This document shows, one piece after another, positions 11,346 through 20,061 of a DNA stretch of 64,000 bases; position 1 is the stretch's first letter, and the number at the start of each line of letters is the position of its first letter. The stretch lies in contig NZ_JAMHIV010000007.1 of assembly GCF_023897065.1 (NCBI RefSeq), positions 62,001 to 126,000 on the forward strand. Reading direction: 5' to 3'. A program made the translations under genes and the position numbers. Source of the DNA: Crossiella sp. SN42 (GTDB lineage: Bacteria > Actinomycetota > Actinomycetes > Mycobacteriales > Pseudonocardiaceae). The notes beneath the pieces are model-generated. The model worked only from the letters and a program-made list of their open reading frames with translations, had not been told where the DNA came from and did no database searches.

Positions 11346-12092
11346 CTACAAACCGCCGGCCACCCGCACCACCGCACCTGTGGTGAACGAGGACTCCGGG
11401 GCGAGCAGCCAGGCCACCGCGGCCGCGATCTCCTCCGGTTCGCCCGGCCGCCCGGCCGGGATCCGGTCGGCCAGCCGCCACGGCCGGTCCGCATCGCCCA
11501 TGGCGGCGTGGATCTCGGTCTGGATGATGCCGGGGGCCACCGCGTTGACCCGGATGCCGTCGGCGGCCAGCTCCTTGGCCAGCCCCACCGTCATCGAGTC
11601 CACCGCGCCCTTGGTCGCCGCGTAGTGCACGTACTCGTTGGGGCTGCCCAGGGTCGCCGCGGCCGAGGAGATGTTCACGATCGCCCCGCCCGCACCACCG
11701 GCGGAGGTGGCCATCTGGCGCGCGGCGCGCTGGGCGCAGAGCAGGTAGCCGACCACGTTGACCTCCACCACCCGGCGCAGCGTCTCCTCCGACAGCTCGG
11801 CCAGGCGGCCCAGCGGCCCGGTGATCCCGGCGTTGTTGACCAGCCCGGTGACCACGCCCAGCTCCTGCCCGGCCAGGTCGAAGAGCCGGTCCACGTCCGC
11901 GCGCACCGTGGTGTCGGCGCGCACGCACAGGCAGTGCCCGCCCGCCGCGACGATCTCCCTGGCCAGCTCCTCGGCCGGCCCGCTGGCCTGGACGTAGCTG
12001 ATCGCCACCCGGTGGCCGTCGGCGGCCAGCTTGCGCGCGGTGGCCGCGCCGATGCCCCGACCGCCGCCGGTGATCACCGTGACCGGTGCCAT
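11346..12092 (-). CDS. SDR family oxidoreductase
   Basis: 248 residues, classical short-chain dehydrogenase length. TGGGRGIG at 8-15 binds NAD(P); NNAG stabilises the central sheet; NISSAAA supplies the catalytic Ser and YAATKG the Tyr/Lys pair. Similar to 3-oxoacyl-ACP/glucose dehydrogenase-like members. ATG 12092 is preceded by GGAGGA at good spacing, which decides the start although the frame is open further upstream. Divergent from a small truncated TetR-type gene, 81 bp away, a usual arrangement for a regulator and its target. Confidence 0.9.
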   Translation of the reverse strand: MAPVTVITGGGRGIGAATARKLAADGHRVAISYVQASGPAEELAREIVAAGGHCLCVRADTTVRADVDRLFDLAGQELGVVTGLVNNAGITGPLGRLAELSEETLRRVVEVNVVGYLLCAQRAARQMATSAGGAGGAIVNISSAAATLGSPNEYVHYAATKGAVDSMTVGLAKELAADGIRVNAVAPGIIQTEIHAAMGDADRPWRLADRIPAGRPGEPEEIAAAVAWLLAPESSFTTGAVVRVAGGL

Positions 12093-12173
12093 GTGTTCCT
12101 CCAACTCCGCTGTGTTCGGTTCTGGCGCCCGGTGGCGCGTTTGGCACTTGCGTGTCTCAGGCACACTCATGTG

Positions 12174-12413
12174 ATGACGCCTGGGGGCCAGCAACCACGA
12201 CGGCCGGGACGCCCGGCCCGACTGACAAGGGACGCGGTGGTCGCCGCCGCGGTGGCCATCGCCACGGAAGACGGCTTGGCGGGGGTGAGCATGCGCCGGG
12301 TCGCCGAACGCATGCGCTGCTCCCCCATGGCCCTCTACCGCCACATCAAGGACAAGGACGAGCTGGTGGAACTGGTCCGCGACCAGTTACCCGATGATCA
12401 CTCCAACCGGTAG
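12174..12413 (+). CDS. TetR-family DNA-binding domain only (truncated)
   Basis: 79 residues. After a basic PRRPGRPARLTRD segment it carries a full TetR helix-turn-helix (VSMRRVAERMRCSPMALYRH) and the start of helix 4, then stops at DDHSNR. The roughly 120-residue ligand-binding and dimerisation domain is missing. The stop lies inside the 3' end of the convergent PPOX gene (16-bp overlap), which suggests a deletion removed the rest. It may be a remnant or a ligand-blind DNA binder. Divergent from the SDR at 11346-12092. Confidence 0.7.
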   Translation: MTPGGQQPRRPGRPARLTRDAVVAAAVAIATEDGLAGVSMRRVAERMRCSPMALYRHIKDKDELVELVRDQLPDDHSNR

Positions 12414-13033
12414 AGCAGCGACTCCCGCTGGCTCTGCTCGACCATGGCGATGGTCATCTCGGGCATCCGCAGGTGCGCGTGCGTCACCTCGGCCGGACTG
12501 GGCTGCAAACCGGGATCCAGCCAGTGCTCCGGCTGCCAGGCCTTGGACCGCACAAACGCCTTCGGACAGTGCGCGTAGACCTCCTCCACCCGCACCACCA
12601 GCGCCGACCGGGGCGGCTTGCCCACCGCGGTCAGCGAATCCAGCAACTCAGGACGCGCGCTGACACAGGCGGCGCCGTTGACCCGCAGAGTCTGGCCGCG
12701 GCCGGGAATGACGAACAACAACCCGGCCCGGCCCGTCTCGATCACGTTCTGCCAGGTGTCCAACCGCTTGTTGCCAGTGGCGTCCGGGACCACCAGGTGC
12801 TGCTCGTCCAGCACCGAGACGAACCCGGCAGGCCCGCCGCGCGGGGTGACGTCGCAACTGCCGTTCGCACCGGCGCTGGAGATGAAGACCAGCGGCGAGC
12901 AGGCGATGAACCGGCGCGCCATCTCGTCGATCTCGGTGATCTGCTTGCGCGCGGCCAGCGGGGAGGGCGCTTCGTAGAGGTCGCGCAGGTGCTCGGGCGA
13001 GCGGATGGCGTCGGTGAACAGGTCCCCAGTCAT
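12398..13033 (-). CDS. PPOX-type FMN flavoprotein (pyridoxamine oxidase-like)
   Basis: 211 residues resembling the MSMEG_1061-type FMN-dependent family within the PNPOx-like split barrel. CDVTPRGGPAGFV (about residues 66-78) and DATGNKRLDTWQNVIETGRA are the conserved flavin-pocket segments; PGRGQTLRVNGAA continues the barrel. The C-terminal KAFVRSKAWQPEHW motif is typical of the group. Likely a cytosolic FMN oxidoreductase of unknown substrate. Its 3' end overlaps the truncated TetR gene. Confidence 0.85.
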   Translation of the reverse strand: MTGDLFTDAIRSPEHLRDLYEAPSPLAARKQITEIDEMARRFIACSPLVFISSAGANGSCDVTPRGGPAGFVSVLDEQHLVVPDATGNKRLDTWQNVIETGRAGLLFVIPGRGQTLRVNGAACVSARPELLDSLTAVGKPPRSALVVRVEEVYAHCPKAFVRSKAWQPEHWLDPGLQPSPAEVTHAHLRMPEMTIAMVEQSQRESLLYRLE

Positions 13034-13412
13034 GGGGTCAGGCTAGCCGCGGGTGATCGGGTGGTGGGTGGGGTTGCGGCGGTGGTCACGGCCGGTGGGA
13101 TGTTGGCCGCGGGGGTGCGGTTGCCGGTGGTCGCGGTGCCGTCGTTGGCGGTGGTTGGTGTTCTCGGTTCGCGTTGGCCGGTCGGGAGTCGGTGGGGGCG
13201 GTCCGGGGGTGGGTCGGTCGGGTATCTGCTGGTCGCGGGGGTATGCTGCTGGTGCGGGGCCGGTTGGCGTGGTGCGGCGACAGGCGTCCGGGTCACCCGA
13301 TTGAGTGGCAAGGTCAAGACGCGAGGCAACCAAAATCGCGGTTTTAGCGTTCCGCAGAGGAACGGTGGCGGCGGCGGACCCCGTCAGGGGCTCGGACCGG
13401 CGAGTCACACCG

Positions 13413-13529
13413 GCCGGTTTGTCGCAGAGGCCAGCCGGTTCGTCGCAAGAGCCGGTTCGTCCGAGACGGCCCGGGTGTCACAGACGGCCCGGTTTGTCGC
13501 TGACAGCCCGGCCGGTATGTCGACGACAG
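13413..13529. repeat. Degenerate tandem repeat, about six units of 17-24 bp
   Basis: Units start at 13413, 13434, 13451, 13468, 13486 and 13506 and share the core GCCGGTTTGTCGCAGA with scattered substitutions. Direct orientation, no spacers of conserved length, hence not CRISPR. Confidence 0.7.
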
Positions 13530-13871
13530 CGAGTGGGTGGCAGCCCGGTCCTGTTGGTGACGGGCCGCTTGGTGGCAGCACGCGCCAGCGCTCCTTGGCG
13601 GGCCGCCTGGCCAGTGGCGTCAGCCTGGCTGGTGGCGTCAGCGGGCTTGTTGGCATCGCCGGTCGTTGCCAGTCGTCAGGGCGGCGCGAGCTCGGGTTGC
13701 CGCTAGCGCAGAGCCTGGCGTCTGCGAGTCGGGGTCCCGGTCGAGTGCCGTCTCCGCCAGCGGTGAGAAGCGCGGCAGCAGGGTTGCGCAGGTTCGCGAG
13801 CAGCTTCGCGGTCGAGTTGGTCGAGCCGGTTGGTGTTGGGTCGCTGCTGGCGCTCGCGCGGGGCGTTGGGC

Positions 13872-13975
13872 GGCGCAGGTCGCCGGGTGGCGGAAGTCGC
13901 TGGCTGGCGCACGTCGCCGGATGGCGCACGTCGCTCCGGCGGCGGGAGTCGCTCCGGCGGCGAAAGTCGTTGGGC
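13872..13975. repeat. Tandem repeat, six units of 17-18 bp
   Basis: Contiguous units 13872-13888, 13889-13905, 13906-13922, 13923-13940, 13941-13958 and 13959-13975, consensus GGCGCACGTCGCYSSGGC. All begin GGCG and carry GTCG at positions 8-11. Confidence 0.8.
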
Positions 13976-14202
13976 GGGTTGCTGATCGCCTCGGGCCGGT
14001 GGGTGGCGAGCGACGCTGGGCGCTGGGCTGGTGCGTTCGTCGCCGGGAGGTTGGCGGTGCCGTCGGCGGGTTGCCGGGGCCCTCGTTGGCCAGCTGGCAG
14101 CGGGTCGGCGGGTCGGCGGGGCTGGGGCGGGGGCTGGGTTAGTTGCGTTTGGCGCAACTCGTCTTTGTCGAACTTGCGTTGGCAGGCAATCCAATCGGCT
14201 TC

Positions 14203-14208
14203 TAGCGT
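14203..14208 (+). promoter_or_regulatory. -10 hexamer TAGCGT, leaderless methyltransferase
   Basis: TAGCGT, seven bases before ATG 14216; this helps place the start. Confidence 0.5.
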
Positions 14209-14215
14209 CGATGCC

Positions 14216-14881
14216 ATGACGATCACTGATCAGCAGGTCACCGCCGTGCTGAACCGGCTGCATGCCGAAGCCGACCGGGTGGACGACCTGCACGTCGAGG
14301 CCGCTAGGCCCGCGCTGGAAGCCATGGCCGACCCGCGTGCGCTGGCCGAGTTGCTCGGCGAGGCCTATTTACCGGTGCCGAGGGAGGTGGGCGAGCTGCT
14401 CTACACCCTCGTCCGCGGCACCCGGGCGCGCACGGTGGTGGAGTTCGGCAGTTCGTTCGGGATTTCCACGCTCTACCTGGCCGCGGCGGTCCGGGACGGC
14501 GGCATCGGGGGGCGGGTCATTTCTACCGAGTTGCATCCGGGCAAGGCGGCGGCCGCGCGTGGGCACCTGGCTGAGGCGGGGCTGGGGGCCTACGCCGAGG
14601 TTCGGGGCGGGGATGCGCTGGAGACGCTTGGTGATGTGGCGGGGCCGATTGATCTTCTGTTGCTTGACGGGTGGGAGCAGTTGTACCTGCCGGTGCTGGT
14701 TTCGCTGCGGGCGCGGTTGCGGGTGGGGGCGTTGATCGTCGCCGATGACACCGAGGTCAACGGTGGGCGGCTCAGTGACTACCTCGCGCATGTGCGCGCG
14801 CCGGGCAACGGTTTCCACTCGCTTCCGCTCGCCATGGGCGACGGGCTGGAGCTGACCACGGTGGCCGACGGTGCACACTGA
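14216..14881 (+). CDS. O-methyltransferase (class I, SAM-dependent)
   Basis: 221 residues of the catechol/caffeoyl-CoA O-methyltransferase type (Methyltransf_24-like). VVEFGSSFGISTLYLA (about 70-85) is the SAM-binding motif I, STELHPGKA motif II with its acidic residue, and DLLLLDGWEQLYLPVL the metal- and catechol-facing strand; IVADDTEVNGG follows. Likely cytosolic methyl transfer to a small hydroxylated substrate. The frame is open far upstream through the repeat region, but homology and the -10 hexamer fix ATG 14216. Confidence 0.88.
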   Translation: MTITDQQVTAVLNRLHAEADRVDDLHVEAARPALEAMADPRALAELLGEAYLPVPREVGELLYTLVRGTRARTVVEFGSSFGISTLYLAAAVRDGGIGGRVISTELHPGKAAAARGHLAEAGLGAYAEVRGGDALETLGDVAGPIDLLLLDGWEQLYLPVLVSLRARLRVGALIVADDTEVNGGRLSDYLAHVRAPGNGFHSLPLAMGDGLELTTVADGAH

Positions 14882-14917
14882 TGGTGTGACCAGCATGAAC
14901 ACCGTCACGGAACGCGT

Positions 14918-15766
14918 ATGAACGGGTGCGCGGCGTGGCTGGGGGAACCCGTGGCGGCCACCGGGCCGGCCGCCGTCAACTGGCTGTGCCTGGAGCAGGG
15001 CGGGCCGTGGGGGCGCAAGGCGCTGCTGGAAAGCCGGTTGGATCCGGGGCTGGGTGCGGAGCTGGTCCGGCGCAGTGACGGGACCGGGACCCGGGTTCTG
15101 CTGGTCCGTCGGCCGGGGCGCAGTGCGCCGGGGCGGGGGCGGCGGGTGTTCCTGGCGCGGACCACGCCGGGGGCCACCAGCCTGCACACCGCGACGATCG
15201 AGGATCCGCGGGAGCTGCTGGACCTGGACTTCGGTGCGCCGGAGCTGGGTGAGACGACCGCCGAGCCGTTGATGTTGGTCTGCACCAACGGGCGGCGGGA
15301 CCGTTGTTGCGCGGTGCTGGGGCGGCCGATCGCCGAGGAGCTTGACCACGGGTTCCGGCCCTCGGTGTGGGAGTGCAGCCACCTCGGCGGCCACCGGTTC
15401 GCGCCCACCGCGCTGCTGCTGCCCACCGGCTACACCTACGGACGCCTGGACCTGGCCACAGCACAGGCCGCGTTGCTGGCCGCGCGCAAGGGGCAGGTCG
15501 AACTCGCCGGGGTGCGCGGGCGCAGCACCTGGAGCCGGCGGGGGCAGGCCGCGGAGCTGGCGGTGCGGGAGCGGCTGGGCGAGCTTGATCCGGACGCGCT
15601 GACCGTGGCGGAGGAACAGGACGAGCCGATCCAGGTCACACATCTGGACGGGCGGAGCTGGCTGGTGGAGGTTGTGGAGCGGCCGGTGCCGCCCGCTCCT
15701 GCCGGGTGCGGGGAGGAGCCCGAGCCCCGCTCGGCCTTCGTGGTGGCCGGGCTGCACCTGCGCTGA
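14918..15766 (+). CDS. Sucrase/ferredoxin-like protein
   Basis: 282 residues of the Suc_Fer-like family (thioredoxin-like ferredoxin fold). CTNGRRDRCCAVLG (about residues 123-136) and ECSHLGGHRFAPT (about 153-165) carry the conserved Cys and His residues expected to hold a [2Fe-2S] centre. The name comes from an early complementation result; the biochemical role is unproven, probably redox. An eight-codon frame, ATG 14895 to TGA 14921, overlaps the start by four bases (ATGA) and might couple translation. No clear ribosome site precedes ATG 14918 itself. Confidence 0.85.
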   Translation: MNGCAAWLGEPVAATGPAAVNWLCLEQGGPWGRKALLESRLDPGLGAELVRRSDGTGTRVLLVRRPGRSAPGRGRRVFLARTTPGATSLHTATIEDPRELLDLDFGAPELGETTAEPLMLVCTNGRRDRCCAVLGRPIAEELDHGFRPSVWECSHLGGHRFAPTALLLPTGYTYGRLDLATAQAALLAARKGQVELAGVRGRSTWSRRGQAAELAVRERLGELDPDALTVAEEQDEPIQVTHLDGRSWLVEVVERPVPPAPAGCGEEPEPRSAFVVAGLHLR

Positions 15767-15853
15767 GCTGGGCGGAGATGAGTTTCCGCGGCGGGGTCGG
15801 TCATAGGTGGTGACGCGCCGGCAAGCGGTGCGCCGGGAGTCCAGGGAGACGTC

Positions 15854-16846
15854 ATGAACGCCGCGACCACCATGACCGAGCAGGAGTTCGCCGAGCTGAC
15901 CGAACGGCACCGGCACGAGCTGCGGGTGCACTGCTACCGGATGCTGGGTTCCTTCGAGGAGTCCGAGGACCTGGTGCAGGAGACCTTCCTGCGGGCCTGG
16001 CGGCGGCGGGAGACCTACCAGGGCCGGGCCAGCGTCCGCGCCTGGCTGTACAAGATCGCCACCAACGCGACCCTGGACGCAATCGGCAAACGCCCCGCGG
16101 ACAAGCAGGTCGCGGTGGCCACCCCGGAGACCGCCACCACCGCCGAGGTCAGCTGGCTGCAGCCCTACCCCGACCACCTGCTCGACCTGGCCGCGCCCGC
16201 CGAGCAGGAACCCGACGCGGTGGCGGTGGCCAGGGAGACCATCGAGCTGGCCTACCTGGTCGCGTTGCAGCACCTCTCGCCCCGCCAGCGCGCGGCGCTG
16301 ATCCTGCGCGACGTGCTCGGCTGGTCGGCCGCCGAGACCGCCAAGGCGCTGGACACCACGGTCGCCTCGGCCAACAGCGCGCTGCAGCGGGCCCGCGTCA
16401 CCCTCAAGGAACACCTGCCCGCCCGCCGCGCCGACTGGAGCATGCCCGCCGAGCCCACCGCGGAGGAGAAGGACGTGCTGGCCCGCTTCGTCGCGGCCAC
16501 CGAGGCCTCCGACACCGACGCGCTGGCCGCGCTGCTGCGCGCGGACATCGTGCACACCATGCCGCCGGAGCCCTTCGCCACCAGTGGCCGGGACACCGTC
16601 ATCGAGGGCTGGGCCGCGGTGCTGGAAGGCGGCCGCGACTCCTGGGGCCAGTGGGCAGCGCTGCCCACCTGGGTCAACCGGCAGCCCGCCCTGGGCAACT
16701 ACGTGCGCAAGCCCGGCGCGGAGCTGTTCACCGCGACCAACGTGGACGTGCTGCGGGTGGAGGACGGCCTGGTCGCCGAGGTGACCACCTTCGGCCCGGA
16801 GTTCATCACCGCCTGCGGCCTGCCCGCCACGCTGCCCGCCCGCTAA
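15854..16846 (+). CDS. ECF RNA polymerase sigma factor with SnoaL-like tail
   Basis: 330 residues. Region 2 (VHCYRMLGSFEESEDLVQET, about 25-45) and region 4 (LSPRQRAALILRDVLGWSAA, about 140-160, then ASANSALQRAR) are canonical. The C-terminal third (about 205-325) is a SnoaL/NTF2-like domain, as in the SigG/TIGR02960-type group. These lack a classical anti-sigma; the fused domain is thought to control activity. AGGGAGA lies upstream of ATG 15854. The ABC exporter and kinase downstream may or may not be targets. Confidence 0.92.
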   Translation: MNAATTMTEQEFAELTERHRHELRVHCYRMLGSFEESEDLVQETFLRAWRRRETYQGRASVRAWLYKIATNATLDAIGKRPADKQVAVATPETATTAEVSWLQPYPDHLLDLAAPAEQEPDAVAVARETIELAYLVALQHLSPRQRAALILRDVLGWSAAETAKALDTTVASANSALQRARVTLKEHLPARRADWSMPAEPTAEEKDVLARFVAATEASDTDALAALLRADIVHTMPPEPFATSGRDTVIEGWAAVLEGGRDSWGQWAALPTWVNRQPALGNYVRKPGAELFTATNVDVLRVEDGLVAEVTTFGPEFITACGLPATLPAR

Positions 16847-16908
16847 GCCAGACGATCGTCAGCGCCTGGCTCGACTTTGGGCAACTGACGCGGTGACCTG
16901 CGCCTTTC

Positions 16909-16914
16909 TACGGT
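16909..16914 (+). promoter_or_regulatory. -10 hexamer TACGGT, leaderless ABC gene
   Basis: TACGGT with a six-base spacer to ATG 16921. Confidence 0.5.
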
Positions 16915-16920
16915 TGTGCC

Positions 16921-17634
16921 ATGTTTGAGGCAGAGAACGTGAGCAAGCGGTTCGGGCGCCGCACGGTGTTGGACGGGGTGTCCTTCGCCGCGGCGCCCGG
17001 ACAGGTCACCGCGCTGGTGGGCCACAACGGCGCGGGCAAGACCACCCTGATGCGCTGCGCCCTGCGGCTGGCCCGCCCCGCCGCCGGCCGGCTGCTGGTG
17101 CTCGGCAAGGACGTACGCGACTACGCCGCCGTCGGCCGGGTGGTGGGCAGCTCGCTGGACGCCTCCGCGCTGCCGCCCAACTGGACCGGGCGGCTGGCCG
17201 CGACCATCGTCGCCGACCTGCTCGGCCTGCCCGCGGGCGCGGCCGAGCACATGCTGGAACGGGTCGAGCTGACCAAGGCCGCCGGGGACCGGATCCGCAC
17301 CTACTCCCTCGGCATGCGCCAGCGGCTGGCCCTCGGCCTGGCGCTGCTGGGCGAGCGGCCGGTGCTGCTGCTGGACGAGCCCACCAACGGCCTGGACCCG
17401 GTCGCCCAGCGCTTCGTCCGCGACACCCTGGCCGAACGCGCGCTGGCCGGGGCGACCGTGCTCGTCTCCAGCCACGACCTGCACGCCCTGGAGACCTACG
17501 TCGACCGGGTGGTGCTCATCCGGGAAGGCCGGATCGTGCTCGACGAGTCGCTGCCCGTCCTGCGCGCGGGCGGCGCCAGCCTGGAAGAGCTGTACCTGCG
17601 GGCCCACCACACCGAACTGAGGAAAGCCGGATGA
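16921..17634 (+). CDS. ABC transporter ATP-binding protein
   Basis: 237 residues. Walker A GHNGAGKT at 34-41, the signature variant YSLGMRQR near 124, Walker B and D-loop [12 protein letters not shown] near 149-160, and the switch His in VSSHD near 181. This is the short ABC-2/CcmA-type nucleotide-binding subunit that pairs with a separate membrane protein. It overlaps the permease gene by four bases (ATGA), so the two are co-translated. Probably an efflux system or bacteriocin-immunity-like exporter regulated by the adjacent two-component system. Confidence 0.92.
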   Translation: MFEAENVSKRFGRRTVLDGVSFAAAPGQVTALVGHNGAGKTTLMRCALRLARPAAGRLLVLGKDVRDYAAVGRVVGSSLDASALPPNWTGRLAATIVADLLGLPAGAAEHMLERVELTKAAGDRIRTYSLGMRQRLALGLALLGERPVLLLDEPTNGLDPVAQRFVRDTLAERALAGATVLVSSHDLHALETYVDRVVLIREGRIVLDESLPVLRAGGASLEELYLRAHHTELRKAG

Positions 17635-18386
17635 GCACCCTCGCCACCACCCCCATCAGCCTGTCCCGCCTCATCCGCGGCCACCTCGGCGCGCTGCGGG
17701 CACACCGGGCCGGGCAGCTCGCGCTGCTGCTGCCCGCCCTGCTCGGCACCGCGGTGCTGATCGCCGCGCTGGCCAACATCAGCGTCATCGACGCCGAGGT
17801 CCAGCGCGCCGCCGTCACCATCTACCTCGGCCTGCTGGCCCTGCTCGCCCCGATCGCCGGGGCGGTGCTCGCGGTCGACCCGTGGGCCCGCCGCGGGGTG
17901 GCCGTGGTGCTCGGCGTCAGCTCCGACCGCGGCCGCTGGCTCGGCGCCCAGGCCCTGTCCGGACTGCTCGCCGGGGTGCTCGGCCTCGGCCTGGCCACCG
18001 CGCTGGGCGGCATCACCACCGCCGCCTTCGCCGCCGCCGACGGCCAGGCGGTGGCCCGGCTCGACCTGCCACTGCTGACGGGCTTCGCCGGGATGCTGCT
18101 GAGCTTCGCCTTCGGCTTCGTGCTCGGCGCGGCCACCCGCAGTGTGCTGTTCACGCTGCTCATCGCGCTCGCGCTGCCGTTGCTGCTGGGCGCCGTGCAG
18201 GGGGTGTTCACCGCTTCGCCGCTGCTGGCTGACATCGTGTCCTGGCTCAACGTCAACGCCGCCTTCGACCGGCTGTTCACCGCGGGCCCGCTGCCGCTGT
18301 GGCAGGCGATCGTGATCTCGGTGCTGGCCATCGGCGGGCCACTGGCCATCGCAGTCGGCCGCACCGCCACCGCTGACCTGCGCTGA
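17631..18386 (+). CDS. ABC-2-type transporter permease
   Basis: 251 residues with six predicted membrane helices: about 27-48, 63-84, 107-130, 145-165, 168-190 and 223-242. No homology beyond the general ABC-2 permease pattern is obvious. The start overlaps the ATPase stop (ATGA), so the pair forms one exporter. Substrate unknown. The kinase gene begins 24 bp downstream with its own -10-like hexamer. Confidence 0.85.
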   Translation: MSTLATTPISLSRLIRGHLGALRAHRAGQLALLLPALLGTAVLIAALANISVIDAEVQRAAVTIYLGLLALLAPIAGAVLAVDPWARRGVAVVLGVSSDRGRWLGAQALSGLLAGVLGLGLATALGGITTAAFAAADGQAVARLDLPLLTGFAGMLLSFAFGFVLGAATRSVLFTLLIALALPLLLGAVQGVFTASPLLADIVSWLNVNAAFDRLFTAGPLPLWQAIVISVLAIGGPLAIAVGRTATADLR

Positions 18387-18398
18387 CCCCGCGATCAC

Positions 18399-18404
18399 TA
18401 GGCT
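18399..18404 (+). promoter_or_regulatory. -10 hexamer TAGGCT, leaderless kinase
   Basis: TAGGCT with a six-base spacer to ATG 18411, so the kinase/regulator pair may be transcribed apart from the exporter. Confidence 0.45.
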
Positions 18405-18410
18405 GAGCCG

Positions 18411-20000
18411 ATGGACACCACCGCCCGGCGGCCGTGGCTGGGCATCCGCGGCTGGCGGCAGTGGAGCCTGGAGATCGGGCTCTACCTGCTGGTCGGGCTG
18501 TCCCTGCTGGTGCTGGAACTACCGCCGCACCCCGCGCTGCGGGTCTTCGCGCTGACGGTGATCCCGCTGTGCCTGTTCGCCCGCCGCCGCTACCCGGCCA
18601 CCGCGCTGGTGCTCAGCGCGCTGGGCGCGGGCGTGGTGGCGGTCCCGCTGGCCTACGGGGCGGGACGGCGGATCGGGTCGCTGTACCAGCTGCTCGGCGC
18701 GGCGCTGGGGCACTTCCTGCTGGCCGGGGCGGTGTCCCCGCTGTACTCCGAGAGCGTGCTGACCAGCATGCTGGTGCTGGGCATCAACGTGATCATGACG
18801 CTGCTGTTCGTCGGGGTGCCCGCGGTGCTGGGCCGCTCCAGCGCCCGGCGCGCCCTGCTGGTGGAGGCGCTGCGCGAACGCGCGGTCTACCTGGAACGGG
18901 AGCGCCGGTCGCTGGTCGCCGAGGCCCGGATCCGGGAACGCACCCGGATCGCGGTGGACATGCACGACAGCCTCGGCCACCACCTCACCCTGATCTCCCT
19001 GCAGGCAGGTGGGCTCAAGCTGGCCGCGCACGGCGACGCCGCCCAGGCCGAGGCCGCCGGGGTGCTGCACGACACCGCGCGGCGGGCCATGGAGGAGCTG
19101 CGGGAGATCATCGGCGTGCTCAGCCAGGACAGCGAGGACGCGCCGCTGCACGCCCGCCGCCTGGACCAGCTGCCCGAGCTGGTGGCCACCGCGCGCAGCA
19201 GCGGCACCCCGGTCACCCAGACCGAGACCGGCGAGCCGGTGCCGCTGCCCCGCCCGGTGGAGAACGCGATCTACCGGGTCGCCCAGGAAGGCCTGACCAA
19301 TGCGCTGCGGCACGCACCCGGCGGCGCGGTCGCCGTCCGGCTCAACTACGAGTCCGACGCGGTGATCACCGAGGTGGTCAACTCCCCCGCCACCGCACCA
19401 CCCCGCGGCGGCGGCAGCGGACAGGGCCTGACCGGGCTGCGCGAGCGGGTGCGGCTGGCCGGGGGCGTGCTGCACGCCGCGCGCACCCCCGAGGGCGGGT
19501 TCCGGCTGGCCGCGGTGCTGCCCTTCGACGGTGAACCAGCCGAGGCGGTGGCCGAGCTCGACGGCCCGCCCGCACCCGGCCCGGCCACCCATCCGCTGGC
19601 CCGCACCGAGGTCAGCAAGCTGCTGTCGACCATCCGGCACCGGCCGGTGCTCACCGGGCTGGCCATCACCGGGCTGGTGCTCATCAGCGCGCTCTCCTTC
19701 GCCGGGATAGTCGCCTGGGTGATCATCCGCAACGGCGTGCTGCTGGAGGCGGAGAAGTTCGACCAGATCCAGCCAGGGGAGACCGAACAGGTCATGGTGG
19801 AGCGCTTCGGCGAGGCCAGCCCGGGCGCTGAGCTGCGCATCGCCGACCAGAGCGGCCCGCCGCCGGAGGGCGCGCACTGCCGCTACTACTACGTCGACGG
19901 CTCCGAGCTGCCGCAGAACCGCACCGAGGCGTTCCGGTTCTGCTTCCAGGACGGCAAGTTGGCCCGGAAAGATCGGTTGGTGGTCAAGCGGCCGTTCTAG
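18411..20000 (+). CDS. Sensor histidine kinase with extra C-terminal membrane/extracytoplasmic domain
   Basis: 529 residues. Four to six N-terminal membrane helices (about 20-145) precede a NarL-type HisKA_3 dimerisation helix; VDMHDSLGHHL places the phosphorylated His at 185. The ATPase has YRVAQEGLTNALRHAPGG (N-box) and GQGLTGLRERV (G-box). Beyond about residue 400, where such kinases end, a membrane helix (about 412-435) and a roughly 90-residue tail follow, with FDQIQPGETEQ, PPPEGAHCRYYY and FRFCFQDG. The tail is similar to the stand-alone protein at 20839-21237 and shares its two Cys, suggesting an outside location. Cognate regulator is directly downstream. Confidence 0.9.
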   Translation: MDTTARRPWLGIRGWRQWSLEIGLYLLVGLSLLVLELPPHPALRVFALTVIPLCLFARRRYPATALVLSALGAGVVAVPLAYGAGRRIGSLYQLLGAALGHFLLAGAVSPLYSESVLTSMLVLGINVIMTLLFVGVPAVLGRSSARRALLVEALRERAVYLERERRSLVAEARIRERTRIAVDMHDSLGHHLTLISLQAGGLKLAAHGDAAQAEAAGVLHDTARRAMEELREIIGVLSQDSEDAPLHARRLDQLPELVATARSSGTPVTQTETGEPVPLPRPVENAIYRVAQEGLTNALRHAPGGAVAVRLNYESDAVITEVVNSPATAPPRGGGSGQGLTGLRERVRLAGGVLHAARTPEGGFRLAAVLPFDGEPAEAVAELDGPPAPGPATHPLARTEVSKLLSTIRHRPVLTGLAITGLVLISALSFAGIVAWVIIRNGVLLEAEKFDQIQPGETEQVMVERFGEASPGAELRIADQSGPPPEGAHCRYYYVDGSELPQNRTEAFRFCFQDGKLARKDRLVVKRPF

Positions 20001-20061
20001 TGTGCGAGCATCACCGGGCACGAATTTCAGGGCCGGACGCGGCCGGATGGTGGAGGCAGAC

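Larger units (their letters stand above)
13034..14215. other. 1.2-kb region without a convincing gene
   Basis: All frames here are Pro/Arg/Gly-rich, low-complexity and without recognisable motifs, and G/C at third positions shows no single dominant frame. The stretch contains two degenerate tandem arrays (13413-13529 and 13872-13975) and many looser CGGTTSGTCG and GGCGNNNGTCG variants between them. Repeat units of 17-24 bp are mostly not multiples of three, which argues against repeats of a protein. Near 13330-13350 there is a short A/T-rich patch. The last 15 bases hold the -10 of the methyltransferase. Confidence 0.6.

Noticed and set aside
13413-13529. CRISPR array
   Set aside because: Repeats are contiguous and degenerate with no spacers of constant length, and no cas genes are near.
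13405-14226. A 273-codon minus frame through the repeat region
   Set aside because: Pro/Arg/Ala-rich low complexity, no motif, and repeat units of 17 bp break the frame. Not reported as a gene.
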